In this document: piece by piece, positions 1 to 6,004 of the stretch
How positions within the stretch are numbered: the stretch's first letter is position 1
How the letters are laid out: each line of letters starts with the position of its first letter
DNA from: Verrucomicrobiota bacterium
GTDB taxonomy: Bacteria; Verrucomicrobiota; Verrucomicrobiia; Limisphaerales; UBA11358
NCBI GenBank assembly: GCA_026225155.1
Contig: JAMFSG010000044.1
Location: 1-7,932, forward strand
Length of the DNA: 7,932 nt
Direction of reading: 5' to 3'
Notes under the pieces: generated by a model
What the model was told of the DNA's origin: nothing
What the model saw: the letters and a program-made list of their open reading frames with translations, nothing else
Database searches by the model: none
Translations under genes and position numbers: made by a program

Positions 1-1
1 A

Positions 2-268
2 TTACTGCTCGCGTGGGAACGTGCGAATACTGAAGACCGCGCGTCGGTGGAAAATCTGATCCAAGATTGGCAGCCAGAAAATTTCGCCGCCGTGAACGCC
101 TTGCTGGCGAAATACGAAACGTTCGCGCCATCAGTTGAAGTGATTGAACGTTATCTGGAACAGGCGCGGCGGGCGTTGCGCGTATTGCCGGCGTCGGCGG
201 GACGCACGGGCTTGCTCGGTTTGACAGATTTTCTTGCGCAACAAACTGGCGTTTTGGCGGTTCAATGA
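2..268 (+). CDS. Polyprenyl diphosphate synthase, C-terminal fragment
   Basis: The last 88 residues of a gene that begins before the window; the frame is open from base 2 to the TGA at 266-268. The visible part is all-helical and ends with the pattern ARRALRVLPASAGRTGLLGL, which resembles the C-terminal helices of trans-isoprenyl diphosphate synthases (octaprenyl/heptaprenyl type: LPDS.WR.AL..LA). By family, such enzymes condense isopentenyl diphosphate onto an allylic primer to make the side chain of quinones. The catalytic DDxxD motifs would lie upstream and cannot be seen, so the assignment rests on the tail only. The internal GTG at position 47 is not a real start, because the frame and the helical similarity continue upstream of it. 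The stop codon overlaps the start of the sigma factor gene (ATGA, 265-268), so the two are probably translationally coupled. Confidence 0.75.
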   Translation, partial: LLLAWERANTEDRASVENLIQDWQPENFAAVNALLAKYETFAPSVEVIERYLEQARRALRVLPASAGRTGLLGLTDFLAQQTGVLAVQ

Positions 269-894
269 AGATGATTATGTCCGAACCAGCCATTACGTCC
301 GAAGCCGACGAGCCGGTCGAAGTCTTGGAAAGTGAATTGGTCCAGCGGTCGCGCAACGGCGATTTGACGGCTTATGATGAATTGGTAAAGCGTTATCAGC
401 AACGCATTTACGCGACAATTTATCACATGACCTCGAACCACGAGGACGCCAACGACCTCGCGCAAGATTCTTTCATCAAGGCATTTTCCGCACTGAAATC
501 TTTCAAGGGCGGCTCGACTTTTTACACCTGGCTTTACCGGATTGCCGTCAATAAAACGATCAATTTTCTCAAGCAACGGAAGAACAAGCATCACATGAGC
601 TTGAACGATCTGGATTTCAACGCCGAGAACGATCCGGATCTGGTGGCCCTGATTTCCAACAAAACGCCGCATCGCGACGCCACTTTGACGGAGTTGCAAA
701 AAAAATTGAACGAGGCGCTGCTTAAGCTGTCTGAACCTCACAGAATGGTTGTGGTTTTGCATGACGTGCAGGGGCAGTCGCACGACGAGATCGCGGAGAT
801 CATGGGTTGCAACATCGGAACCGTCCGGTCGCGATTGTTTTACGCGCGGCAACAGATGCAGAGTTACTTGGCCGAATACATGAAACCAGCATGA
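265..894 (+). CDS. ECF-type RNA polymerase sigma factor (RpoE-like)
   Basis: A 209-residue protein with the two-domain layout of an ECF sigma-70 factor. Region 2 spans about residues 25-106: DLAQDSFIKAF (region 2.2, core RNA polymerase contact) at 64-74, and FYTWLYRIAVNKTINFLK (regions 2.3/2.4, -10 melting and recognition) at 86-103. A charged linker follows at about 107-140. Region 4 spans about 143-205, with the helix-turn-helix SHDEIAEIMGCNIGTVRSRL at 172-191 that would read the -35 element. Length fits the family (about 170-220). The first ATG (265) overlaps the upstream TGA; ATGs at 271 and 277 are alternative starts because the first residues (MKMIM) are not conserved. The gene ends in another ATGA overlap with a membrane protein gene, the usual place for an anti-sigma factor. 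The role is transcription initiation at a dedicated promoter set; the inducing signal is unknown. Confidence 0.95.
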   Translation: MKMIMSEPAITSEADEPVEVLESELVQRSRNGDLTAYDELVKRYQQRIYATIYHMTSNHEDANDLAQDSFIKAFSALKSFKGGSTFYTWLYRIAVNKTINFLKQRKNKHHMSLNDLDFNAENDPDLVALISNKTPHRDATLTELQKKLNEALLKLSEPHRMVVVLHDVQGQSHDEIAEIMGCNIGTVRSRLFYARQQMQSYLAEYMKPA

Positions 895-1379
895 AAGAAA
901 GCGAACAAAATTTTGACGAGCTGAAACAGTTGTTGAAACTGAAGCGGCACGAAATTCCGCCGCCCGGTTATTTTCACAACTTTTCCAGCGACGTGATCGC
1001 TGGCATCCGTGCCGAGCAAAACGGCGGCGCAACCGCTCGTTTGAATTCCGAAGCGTCATGGCTGACACGGTTCATGCGCATTTTTGAAACCCGTCCCGGC
1101 TTGGTCGGCGGCATGGCCACGAGCGTGGTTTTGTTGCTGGTTTTCGGAGTCGTGTTGGCGGATCATTCCGATTCGGACACGCAAAATATTTTTACCGGTA
1201 GTGCCTCGGTTCAGGCTCCGTCGCAGCAGGTGGCTTCTGCCTCAAATTTCGGTGGCGATAATTCTGATTCCGGCATTGCGGTTAGCACGAATCCGATTAC
1301 GAGTCTTCAACCAGCCTCATCGCTTTTTGGACAGGTCAATCCACTTTTCCAATCCGCGAGTTTTGCGCCGGCGCATTGA
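891..1379 (+). CDS. Single-span membrane protein, candidate anti-sigma factor
   Basis: A 162-residue protein starting at the ATG that overlaps the sigma gene stop (891-894). The open frame reaches further upstream (ATG 807), but that stretch lies within the sigma gene and the overlap start is far more economical. Residues 1-69 are charged and cytoplasmic-looking (FDELKQLLKLKRHEIPPPGYF at about 8-28). One hydrophobic segment, GGMATSVVLLLVFGVVLA, covers about 73-90. The C-terminal 72 residues are rich in Ser, Ala, Gln and Asn with no recognisable fold and would be outside the cytoplasm. Topology, size and coupling to an ECF sigma gene suggest an anti-sigma factor, but the HxxxCxxC zinc motif of the ZAS class is absent (no Cys at all in the protein). 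It may be a divergent anti-sigma factor or another partner. I cannot assign a family. Confidence 0.8.
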   Translation: MKESEQNFDELKQLLKLKRHEIPPPGYFHNFSSDVIAGIRAEQNGGATARLNSEASWLTRFMRIFETRPGLVGGMATSVVLLLVFGVVLADHSDSDTQNIFTGSASVQAPSQQVASASNFGGDNSDSGIAVSTNPITSLQPASSLFGQVNPLFQSASFAPAH

Positions 1380-1401
1380 GCAGCTAAAAATCTTTTCTTT
1401 T

Positions 1402-1435
1402 TCGCGGTGTGCGCTTGAAACGCCACCGCGATTTT
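1402..1435 (+). terminator. Rho-independent terminator after the sigma operon
   Basis: Bases 1402-1413 (TCGCGGTG, bulged T at 1410, GCG) pair with 1421-1431 (CGC, CACCGCGA), giving 11 base pairs around a 7-base loop (CTTGAAA, 1414-1420). TTTT follows at once (1432-1435), then CATTT. It lies 23 bases after the stop of the membrane protein gene and ends 15 bases before the preferred parA start, so it would end the prenyl synthase-sigma-membrane protein transcript. Confidence 0.7.
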
Positions 1436-1443
1436 CATTTAAT
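1415..1443 (+). promoter_or_regulatory. Putative sigma-70 promoter for parA
   Basis: TTGAAA (1415-1420, 5 of 6 to TTGACA), a 17-base spacer, then TTTAAT (1438-1443, 5 of 6 to TATAAT). The predicted transcription start, about 7 bases downstream, falls at or beside the GTG at 1451, which would give a leaderless message. The -35 is in the loop of the preceding terminator hairpin. No experimental support; consensus and spacing are the only evidence. Confidence 0.45.
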
Positions 1444-1450
1444 CCTGCGA

Positions 1451-2227
1451 GTGCCAACCAAAGTCATCGCCGTTGCGAACCAAAAAGGTGGAGTCGGTAA
1501 AACGACCACTTCGGTAAATCTTGCTGCCTGCCTCGCCGTGCTTGGCCAGCGCGTGTTGCTGTTTGATCTTGATCCGCAAGCGAACGCCACCAGCGGCACC
1601 GGCTTGGAAAAAATCGAGGGCGCGAGCGCGTATCGCGTTCTGCTCGGCGAAGGCACGTTGCTCGAAAAAATCAAACCCACCGCGTTCGAGCGTTTGGAAA
1701 TGATTCCGAGCGAAGTGGATATGTGCGCCGCTGACCTCGAACTCGCGCGCACGGAAAATCATCTGCAACGATTGAAACAATTGCTCCAACCGATTGTGGC
1801 CAGCGGACGTTTTGACGTGGTGCTGATTGATTGTCCGCCGTCGCTCGGAATTTTGACGCTGAACGCCTTTGCCGCGTGCGATGGCATTTTGGTGCCGCTG
1901 CAATGTGAATATTACGCGCTCGAAGGCATTTCGATGATGACGCGCGTGCTCGGCCAGTTGCGCGACGCGGGCGTGAATCCGCATCTGGATATTTTCGGCG
2001 TCGTGATGACAATGTTCGATGGCCGCACAAAATTGTCGAACGAAGTCGTTGGCGAAGTCCGCAACCAGCTCGGCGCGAAAGTTTTTGATACGGTGATTCC
2101 GCGCACCACGCGCCTTGCCGAAGCGCCGAGTTTTGGCAAGCCGATCATCCATTACGACAAATATAGTTCCGGCTCGGCCGCGTATGAATTGCTCGCGCAG
2201 GAAGTTTTGGCGCGGCTCAATTCATAA
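1451..2227 (+). CDS. parA: ParA/Soj-family chromosome-partitioning ATPase
   Basis: A 258-residue P-loop ATPase of the deviant Walker (MinD/ParA) class. By family it binds DNA non-specifically as an ATP dimer, is stimulated by ParB, and helps separate replication origins. The deviant Walker A motif KGGVGKTT is at about residues 11-18 with the signature Lys at its start. Walker A' is FDLDPQAN at about 38-45, and Walker B is VLIDCPPSLG at about 124-133. The rest (VPLQCEYYALEG, then VIPRTTRLAEAPSFGKPI) is typical of Soj. I prefer GTG 1451 (MPTKVIAVANQKGG): it gives the normal family length and the usual close N-terminus-to-P-loop spacing. The in-frame GTG at 1409 would add 14 Arg/His-rich residues and begin inside the terminator stem. 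Most chromosomal parA genes are followed by parB; here a gene on the other strand ends 4 bases away, so any ParB is encoded elsewhere. Confidence 0.93.
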   Translation: MPTKVIAVANQKGGVGKTTTSVNLAACLAVLGQRVLLFDLDPQANATSGTGLEKIEGASAYRVLLGEGTLLEKIKPTAFERLEMIPSEVDMCAADLELARTENHLQRLKQLLQPIVASGRFDVVLIDCPPSLGILTLNAFAACDGILVPLQCEYYALEGISMMTRVLGQLRDAGVNPHLDIFGVVMTMFDGRTKLSNEVVGEVRNQLGAKVFDTVIPRTTRLAEAPSFGKPIIHYDKYSSGSAAYELLAQEVLARLNS

Positions 2228-2231
2228 TTCT

Positions 2232-3362
2232 TCAATGACGGTTTTCGTGGCGCGTCCGTTTCCTGAAATAAATCAAGGCAAACCCCGCGCTCACGGCGAT
2301 GGCTGCGAAATCCAGCCACGTTGTGTAATTCCACTGAAAGGATGCTTGAGCGATGGCATTTTGCGGACGGATTTCGGGAATCAAACCGAGCGCGTCAAAT
2401 AGTAAATCTACAATGATTCCGGCGACCACCATGGAAGCAAACATGATGGCCGTGATGTAGAACGCGGCTTTTGCGCCGTAGTATTTCCGGTAGATGAGAA
2501 GCAGCGGGATGATGATCAAATCCGCGTAGATGAATGAAATCACGCCGCCGAAACTGATGCCGTCCGACCACAACAAGCTTGCCAGCGGAATGTTGCCGAT
2601 GGAACAAACAAAGGACGCGATGGCAATCAACGGTCCGACAATGGCATTTTCAATCAAGCGCAACGAACTGGTGCCGCGAGTGATGAATATATTTTTCCAC
2701 CAATCATCGGGCACGACCGCCATCAACAATCCGGCGATTAAAAATCCGATTAGAATTTCCTTCCACAGCATGGAAACCTCCATGACAAAGGCGGCGGCGA
2801 CGCGCGCCCAATTTTCGCGGCGTTTGATTTTTTGTTTGAAAGGTTCTCCGGGCATTTCCTCGTCAGGCATTTTCATTTCATGACTGTGCGAATGGCAGCA
2901 GGATTTTTCTTCTTCGTCGTCATGCGCCCGCGCTTCGTCAATCAATCCTTTGGGCACCGTCAATTGAACGAGCAGCCACATGACGGCGATTAAAACGAAC
3001 GCGCCGACCACTTCGGCCAGAAGAAATTTCCATCCCAGCAGCAGCCAGAGGACGAAGCCGAGTTCCAGGACCAGATTGGTCGAAGCGAACATGAAGGCGA
3101 GGGTCGGCACGAGCCCCGCGCCTTTTTTGAAAGCGGTTTTCGCCGCTGACGCCGCCGCGTAAGAACACGACGAGCTGACCGCGCCAAAAAATGTCGCCAG
3201 CCCGACCGAACGCAGATTGGTCTGGCCAAAATGTTTCATGATTTGTTCGTTGCGGAGAAACACTTGCAAAAACGCGGACAGGCTGAATCCCAAAACCAGC
3301 GCCCAGAGCGTTTCCCAAAGCATCGCCGCCGCGTGATACAAACTCTGCCAAAGCCAGTTCAT
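2232..3362 (-). CDS. ArsP/DUF318-type (UPF0718) permease with Cys/His-rich loop
   Basis: A 376-residue polytopic membrane protein. It has two halves of about four spans each: hydrophobic stretches at roughly 9-36, 54-72, 84-110 and 113-134, then 187-216, 238-262, 270-292, 298-327 and a last one at 348-366. Each half carries a Cys-containing motif, SSSCSYAAASAAKTAFKKGAG at 63-83 and CSIGNIPLASLLW at 253-265, the pattern of the predicted permease family PF03773 (DUF318/ArsP_1). Some members export organoarsenicals; most are uncharacterised. The cytoplasmic linker between halves (about 136-186) contains CCHSHSH at 155-161 with many acidic residues and Met, which looks able to bind a soft or transition metal. 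The C-terminus is also basic and His-containing (RKRTRHENRH). The start is the first Met before the first span. No ArsR-type regulator or ars gene is adjacent, so the substrate is open. It converges with parA with a 4-base gap and no visible terminator. Confidence 0.88.
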   Translation of the reverse strand: MNWLWQSLYHAAAMLWETLWALVLGFSLSAFLQVFLRNEQIMKHFGQTNLRSVGLATFFGAVSSSCSYAAASAAKTAFKKGAGLVPTLAFMFASTNLVLELGFVLWLLLGWKFLLAEVVGAFVLIAVMWLLVQLTVPKGLIDEARAHDDEEEKSCCHSHSHEMKMPDEEMPGEPFKQKIKRRENWARVAAAFVMEVSMLWKEILIGFLIAGLLMAVVPDDWWKNIFITRGTSSLRLIENAIVGPLIAIASFVCSIGNIPLASLLWSDGISFGGVISFIYADLIIIPLLLIYRKYYGAKAAFYITAIMFASMVVAGIIVDLLFDALGLIPEIRPQNAIAQASFQWNYTTWLDFAAIAVSAGFALIYFRKRTRHENRH

Positions 3363-3369
3363 GTTGATG

Positions 3370-3398
3370 ATTTATCAGGTCGGGATGTTCAATTCCAG
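3370..3398 (-). promoter_or_regulatory. Possible permease promoter (weak -35)
   Basis: On the minus strand ATAAAT (3375-3370) lies 7 bases before the permease ATG and resembles a -10. Seventeen bases further upstream the hexamer is CTGGAA, a poor -35. There is no Shine-Dalgarno site before the ATG. The call rests mainly on the -10 and its position, which matches the other starts in this window. Confidence 0.22.
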
Positions 3399-3423
3399 AC
3401 AAACGACAAAACTTGCCGCCGTT

Positions 3424-3455
3424 TTGAAAATTCTTTAACTTCGCCAGACTTAAAT
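3424..3455 (+). promoter_or_regulatory. Possible promoter for the flavoprotein reductase gene
   Basis: TTGAAA (3424-3429) and TTAAAT (3450-3455) lie upstream of the ATG at 3461. The spacer is 20 bases, longer than the ideal 17, and the -10 matches 4 of 6, so this is weak. The -10 ends only 5 bases before the ATG and no Shine-Dalgarno site is present, which fits a leaderless or near-leaderless transcript. The 98-base gap (3363-3460) between divergent genes must hold both promoters. Confidence 0.28.
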
Positions 3456-3460
3456 TTGTT

Positions 3461-4168
3461 ATGGCCAAAGAAATCCTCGAAATGTTGATCGAAACCGCCA
3501 CGTTGGAATTGCCCGACACCAAAACACTGCGGCTCAAATGGCCGGACGGTCACAATCCCGAATTCAAGACCGGCCAGTTCATCACCGTTTATTGGCCGGA
3601 CACGCCGGGCTACAAACGCGCCTACTCGCTGTCGTCCAGCGCGCTGGATCGCGGTGCTTACGAAGTTACCGTCAAGCGCGATGGCAAGATGGGCACGCGC
3701 ATCGTGGATTGGGCAAAACCGGGCGACAAAATGTTCGTCATCCCGCCCGTCGGAAAATTTCTGCCGCAGTTCGACAAGCATCTCGTCTGCATCGCCGGTG
3801 GTTCGGGCGTGACGCCGTTCCGCGCGTTTGTCCGCGAAGCCACGCGCCGGAAATTGGACACGAAAATCACCGTGCTTTACAGCGTGCGCCAGCCGAAGGA
3901 TATTATTTTCAACACGGAATTTCGCGAGCTGGAAAAGGAAAATCCGAATTTCAAATTTCACGTCACTTGCACGCGCGCATTGCCGGAAGATAATTGGACT
4001 GGTCGCACCGGACGCATTGATTCCTTCTTTGTCAAATCGCACGTCACCGATTTGCCGAATACCGTTTTCTACGCCTGCGGTCCGAATGCGTTGGTGGAAT
4101 TTGCCGAAGGTTTGGTCTTCGAACTTGGCGCGCCCAAGGAACAGATGAAGACGGAGAAGTGGGGGTAA
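3461..4168 (+). CDS. Ferredoxin-NADP reductase-like FAD/NAD(P) oxidoreductase
   Basis: A 235-residue soluble flavoprotein of the ferredoxin-NADP+ reductase superfamily. The FAD domain covers about residues 1-105: RAYSLSSS at 53-60 is the RxYS FAD-binding motif, and KMGTRIVDWAKPGDKM at 76-91 is the second flavin-contact region. The nucleotide domain follows: IAGGSGVTPFRA at 111-122 (pyrophosphate-binding loop), YSVRQPKDIIF at 140-150, and YACGPNALVEFAEGLVFELG at 204-223, where the Cys-Gly-Pro motif contacts the nicotinamide. It ends in KTEKWG, close to the E-x-W/F/Y-G terminus of related phenol hydroxylase and hybrid-cluster reductases. There is no 2Fe-2S domain and no four-Cys cluster motif, so its electron partner is a separate protein. 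It is transcribed away from the permease; nothing nearby identifies the acceptor. Confidence 0.9.
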   Translation: MAKEILEMLIETATLELPDTKTLRLKWPDGHNPEFKTGQFITVYWPDTPGYKRAYSLSSSALDRGAYEVTVKRDGKMGTRIVDWAKPGDKMFVIPPVGKFLPQFDKHLVCIAGGSGVTPFRAFVREATRRKLDTKITVLYSVRQPKDIIFNTEFRELEKENPNFKFHVTCTRALPEDNWTGRTGRIDSFFVKSHVTDLPNTVFYACGPNALVEFAEGLVFELGAPKEQMKTEKWG

Positions 4169-4178
4169 ATTTCCGGTT

Positions 4179-4207
4179 TTGCTTTCCCAACCAACTGCGA
4201 GTAAAAT
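4179..4207 (+). promoter_or_regulatory. Putative promoter of the antitoxin-toxin pair
   Basis: TTGCTT (4179-4184), a 17-base spacer, then TAAAAT (4202-4207, 5 of 6 to consensus). The -10 ends 6 bases before the GTG at 4214, so the predicted transcript starts at or next to the start codon. The -35 keeps only the TTG core well. It lies entirely in the 45-base gap after the flavoprotein gene. Confidence 0.4.
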
Positions 4208-4213
4208 GAAATT

Positions 4214-4402
4214 GTGAGTGCAATCCAAGTCATTGAAGAAATTCAACGGTTGCCCGATGAACAAGTCGAGCGCGTCTACGAATATCTTTTTTCCACGGAA
4301 CGCGAATTGGATCGCGCCTTGACGGCTTTTGATTCGTTGCCCCGCAAAACTCGCCTGACCGAAAAAGAAATCCTCGTCTTGCCCCGTGCGTGCCGTGCTT
4401 GA
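4214..4402 (+). CDS. Small antitoxin-like protein paired with PIN toxin
   Basis: A 62-residue protein from a GTG start; the nearby ATG at 4206 is out of frame and meets a stop at once. The first half is predicted helical (SAIQVIEEIQRLPDEQVERVYEYLF, with the LPDEQ turn between two helices), as in several short antitoxins whose tails wrap the toxin. The C-terminal half is basic and extended (LPRKTRLTEKE, LPRACRA). It shares 17 bases with the following PIN-domain gene, the normal order for a type II toxin-antitoxin pair (antitoxin first, overlapping). I do not recognise a named antitoxin family; no clear ribbon-helix-helix or AbrB motif can be read. The assignment as antitoxin is from position and size. 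If functional, it would neutralise the PIN ribonuclease and perhaps repress its own promoter. Confidence 0.65.
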   Translation: MSAIQVIEEIQRLPDEQVERVYEYLFSTERELDRALTAFDSLPRKTRLTEKEILVLPRACRA

Positions 4403-4784
4403 TAGCAATGTCTGGCTCGCCATTTTGACGACGGACGGTTTCTGTCGTCGCCTCTGGCGAACCACGCGACATCAATGCAAATTTTTTGCTTCGGATGACA
4501 TTCTGGATGAAATGGAAGAAAAACTCCGCGTGAAATTCGGGTTTTCGCAACGGCACGCGCGTCTGATGACTTTTTTCGTCGAACGCCAAACTGAATTTGT
4601 CCATGTCACTTCAACAGTTTCAGTTTGCCGGGACGCGGATGATAATAAAATTCTCGCGATCACGCTGGATTCTGGATGTTCCCATTTGGTGACCGGCGAT
4701 TCCGATCTGTTGGTCTTGAAAAAATTTAATGGTATTGGCATCGTCAACCCGCGTGAATTTCTGGAGTTGGCAGCAACGATTTGA
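4386..4784 (+). CDS. PIN-domain ribonuclease toxin (COG1569-like)
   Basis: A 132-residue single-domain PIN protein. The acidic metal-binding residues are in place: D6 in the N-terminal VLDSNVW strand, E42 in DDILDEMEEKL, D86 (with D83 and D85) in CRDADDNKILA, and D105 in VTGDSDLL. The tail GIGIVNPREFLE is the usual end of the COG1569/TIGR00305 toxin group. By family, these are Mg2+-dependent endoribonucleases. The GTG at 4386 (MRAVLDSNVW) places the catalytic Asp at the normal distance from the N-terminus and overlaps the antitoxin gene. All catalytic residues are present, so it is probably active rather than decayed. It ends 3 bases before gcvT, so toxin transcripts would run straight into the glycine cleavage genes. 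Confidence 0.85.
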   Translation: MRAVLDSNVWLAILTTDGFCRRLWRTTRHQCKFFASDDILDEMEEKLRVKFGFSQRHARLMTFFVERQTEFVHVTSTVSVCRDADDNKILAITLDSGCSHLVTGDSDLLVLKKFNGIGIVNPREFLELAATI

Positions 4785-4787
4785 ATT

Positions 4788-5918
4788 ATGTTAAAACGCA
4801 CCGCACTTTTTTCCGCGCACCAAAAACTGGGCGCGAAGCTCATTGATTTCGGCGGCTGGGAAATGCCGGTGCAATATACCAGCATCACCGACGAACATCT
4901 CGCCGTGCGCAACGCCGCCGGGATTTTTGACATCTCGCACATGGGCGAAGTCACCGTCAGCGGCGCGGCGGCAGCGGAATTTCTTAATCAGCTTCTGACG
5001 AACGACATCAAAAAACTCACGCCCGGTCTTGGTCAATACACGCTCATGTGCAACGAGCGCGGCGGCGTGATTGACGATCTCTATGCTTATCGTCTTTGCG
5101 GCGATGTTTATTTTCTCGTCATCAACGCCTCGCGCATCGAAGCCGATGTCGCGTGGATTCAGGCGCAGGCGGCAAAATTTCCGCGGCGCAGCGAATTGAT
5201 TTTGACCGACGCCTCGCACAATTACGCCGCCGTCGCCGTGCAAGGCCCGCGCGTGAAAGATTTCATCAACGACGTGATTTCCGGCGGATCCATTTCCGCC
5301 ATGCGCGTCGCGCGCGTGACCGATTTGAAGAAAAATGAAATCGGCGGCTTCAAATTTGAGAACCAAAGCGTCCTTGTTTCGCGCACCGGCTACACCGGCG
5401 AGGATGGATTTGAAATCGTCGGCAGCGACGAATCTATCCAAAAACTGTGGGATAAATTTTTGTCCGTCGGCGCGCCGTTCGGTTTGAAACCCGCCGGCCT
5501 CGGCGCGCGCGATACGTTGCGCACGGAAGTTTGTTATCCGCTTTACGGTCACGAACTCGACGAAGAAACCACGCCGATCGAAGCGGGCGTCGGATTTTTC
5601 GTCGCGCTCGACAAAGGCGAATTCAATGGGCGCTCCATACTTGCCGAACAAAAAGCCAATGGTATGAAAAAGAAATGCGTCGCGTTCAAGATGACCGATA
5701 AATCCGCGCCGCCGCGTCCGCATTATCCGATCTGGGCGAACGGCGCGCGCGTGGGCGAAGTCGTCAGCGGCACGCAAAGTCCGTCGCTCGGTATCGGCAT
5801 CGGCCTGGGTTATGTTCCACCGGAATTTGCCAAGCCCGACACGCAGATCGAGATCGAGATCCGTGGCAAAAGATTTGCGGCGGTCGTCGTTAAAAAACCG
5901 ATTTACAAAGTGCGTTGA
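4788..5918 (+). CDS. gcvT: Glycine cleavage system T protein (aminomethyltransferase)
   Basis: A 376-residue cytosolic enzyme, normal length for the family. It takes the aminomethyl group from lipoylated GcvH, passes the one-carbon unit to tetrahydrofolate to give 5,10-methylene-THF, and releases ammonia. Visible motifs: FDISHMGEV at 47-55, the catalytic-Asp segment GGVIDDLYAYR at 92-102, YAAVAVQGP, RTGYTGEDGFEI, GLGARDTLRTEVCYPLYGHEL, and the C-terminal barrel domain ending GKRFAAVVVKKPIYKVR. The conserved Asp pair (96-97) and the full N-terminus separate it from the YgfZ paralogue, which lacks the activity. ATG 4788 gives the typical ALFSAHQKLGAKLIDFGGWEMP beginning. No Shine-Dalgarno site is seen. 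The stop codon TGA lies inside the first unit of the downstream inverted repeat. No separate promoter is obvious in the 3-base gap after the PIN gene, so transcription starts in or before the toxin module. Confidence 0.97.
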   Translation: MLKRTALFSAHQKLGAKLIDFGGWEMPVQYTSITDEHLAVRNAAGIFDISHMGEVTVSGAAAAEFLNQLLTNDIKKLTPGLGQYTLMCNERGGVIDDLYAYRLCGDVYFLVINASRIEADVAWIQAQAAKFPRRSELILTDASHNYAAVAVQGPRVKDFINDVISGGSISAMRVARVTDLKKNEIGGFKFENQSVLVSRTGYTGEDGFEIVGSDESIQKLWDKFLSVGAPFGLKPAGLGARDTLRTEVCYPLYGHELDEETTPIEAGVGFFVALDKGEFNGRSILAEQKANGMKKKCVAFKMTDKSAPPRPHYPIWANGARVGEVVSGTQSPSLGIGIGLGYVPPEFAKPDTQIEIEIRGKRFAAVVVKKPIYKVR

Positions 5919-5996
5919 ATCGTTGCATCGTTACACCGTTAAATCGGTGTCGCGCGTCGCGTTTTCCGATTTAACAATTCAACGATTTAACGAATC
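5915..5996. repeat. Intergenic inverted repeat of 8-bp units, copy 1
   Basis: The gap between gcvT and gcvH is almost entirely this element. The left arm is four 8-mers in register: GAATCGTT, GCATCGTT, ACACCGTT, AAATCGGT (5917-5948). The right arm is the reverse-complement type: CGATTT, AACAATTC, AACGATTT, AACGAATC (5967-5996). GTTAAATCGG (5938-5947) pairs perfectly with 5966-5975 around an 18-base GC-rich loop. After a five-base mismatched section, 5917-5932 pairs with 5981-5996 with few mismatches. The element starts over the gcvT stop codon and would be transcribed as a long hairpin in the operon message. Bases 5967-5984 match copy 2 (7044-7061) exactly in inverted orientation. Confidence 0.8.
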
Positions 5997-6004
5997 ACAA
6001 AAAA

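Noticed and set aside
262..1068. Long minus-strand open frame (268 codons) opposite the sigma factor gene
   Set aside because: It is rich in Arg, His and Phe and has no family pattern; it is antisense to a clear ECF sigma gene in GC-biased sequence.
1409..1450. Longer N-terminus of ParA from GTG 1409
   Set aside because: It would start in the terminator stem and add 14 Arg/His-rich residues not typical of Soj; GTG 1451 fits family length and the predicted transcript start.
2225..2234. Bidirectional terminator between parA and the permease gene
   Set aside because: The gap is 4 bases and I see no stem with flanking A/T tracts around it.
3389..4465. Minus-strand open frame of 358 codons opposite the flavoprotein gene
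   Set aside because: Low-complexity Arg/Gln/Phe composition, crosses several real genes and their gaps; a shadow of the plus-strand codon bias.
4791..5777. Minus-strand open frame of 328 codons opposite gcvT
   Set aside because: Mirror frame of a highly conserved gene; no recognisable domain and skewed composition.
5915..5996. Glycine riboswitch between gcvT and gcvH
   Set aside because: The gap is filled by the 8-bp-unit hairpin; no glycine aptamer core can be recognised, and none is visible before gcvT where a coding gene ends 3 bases away.
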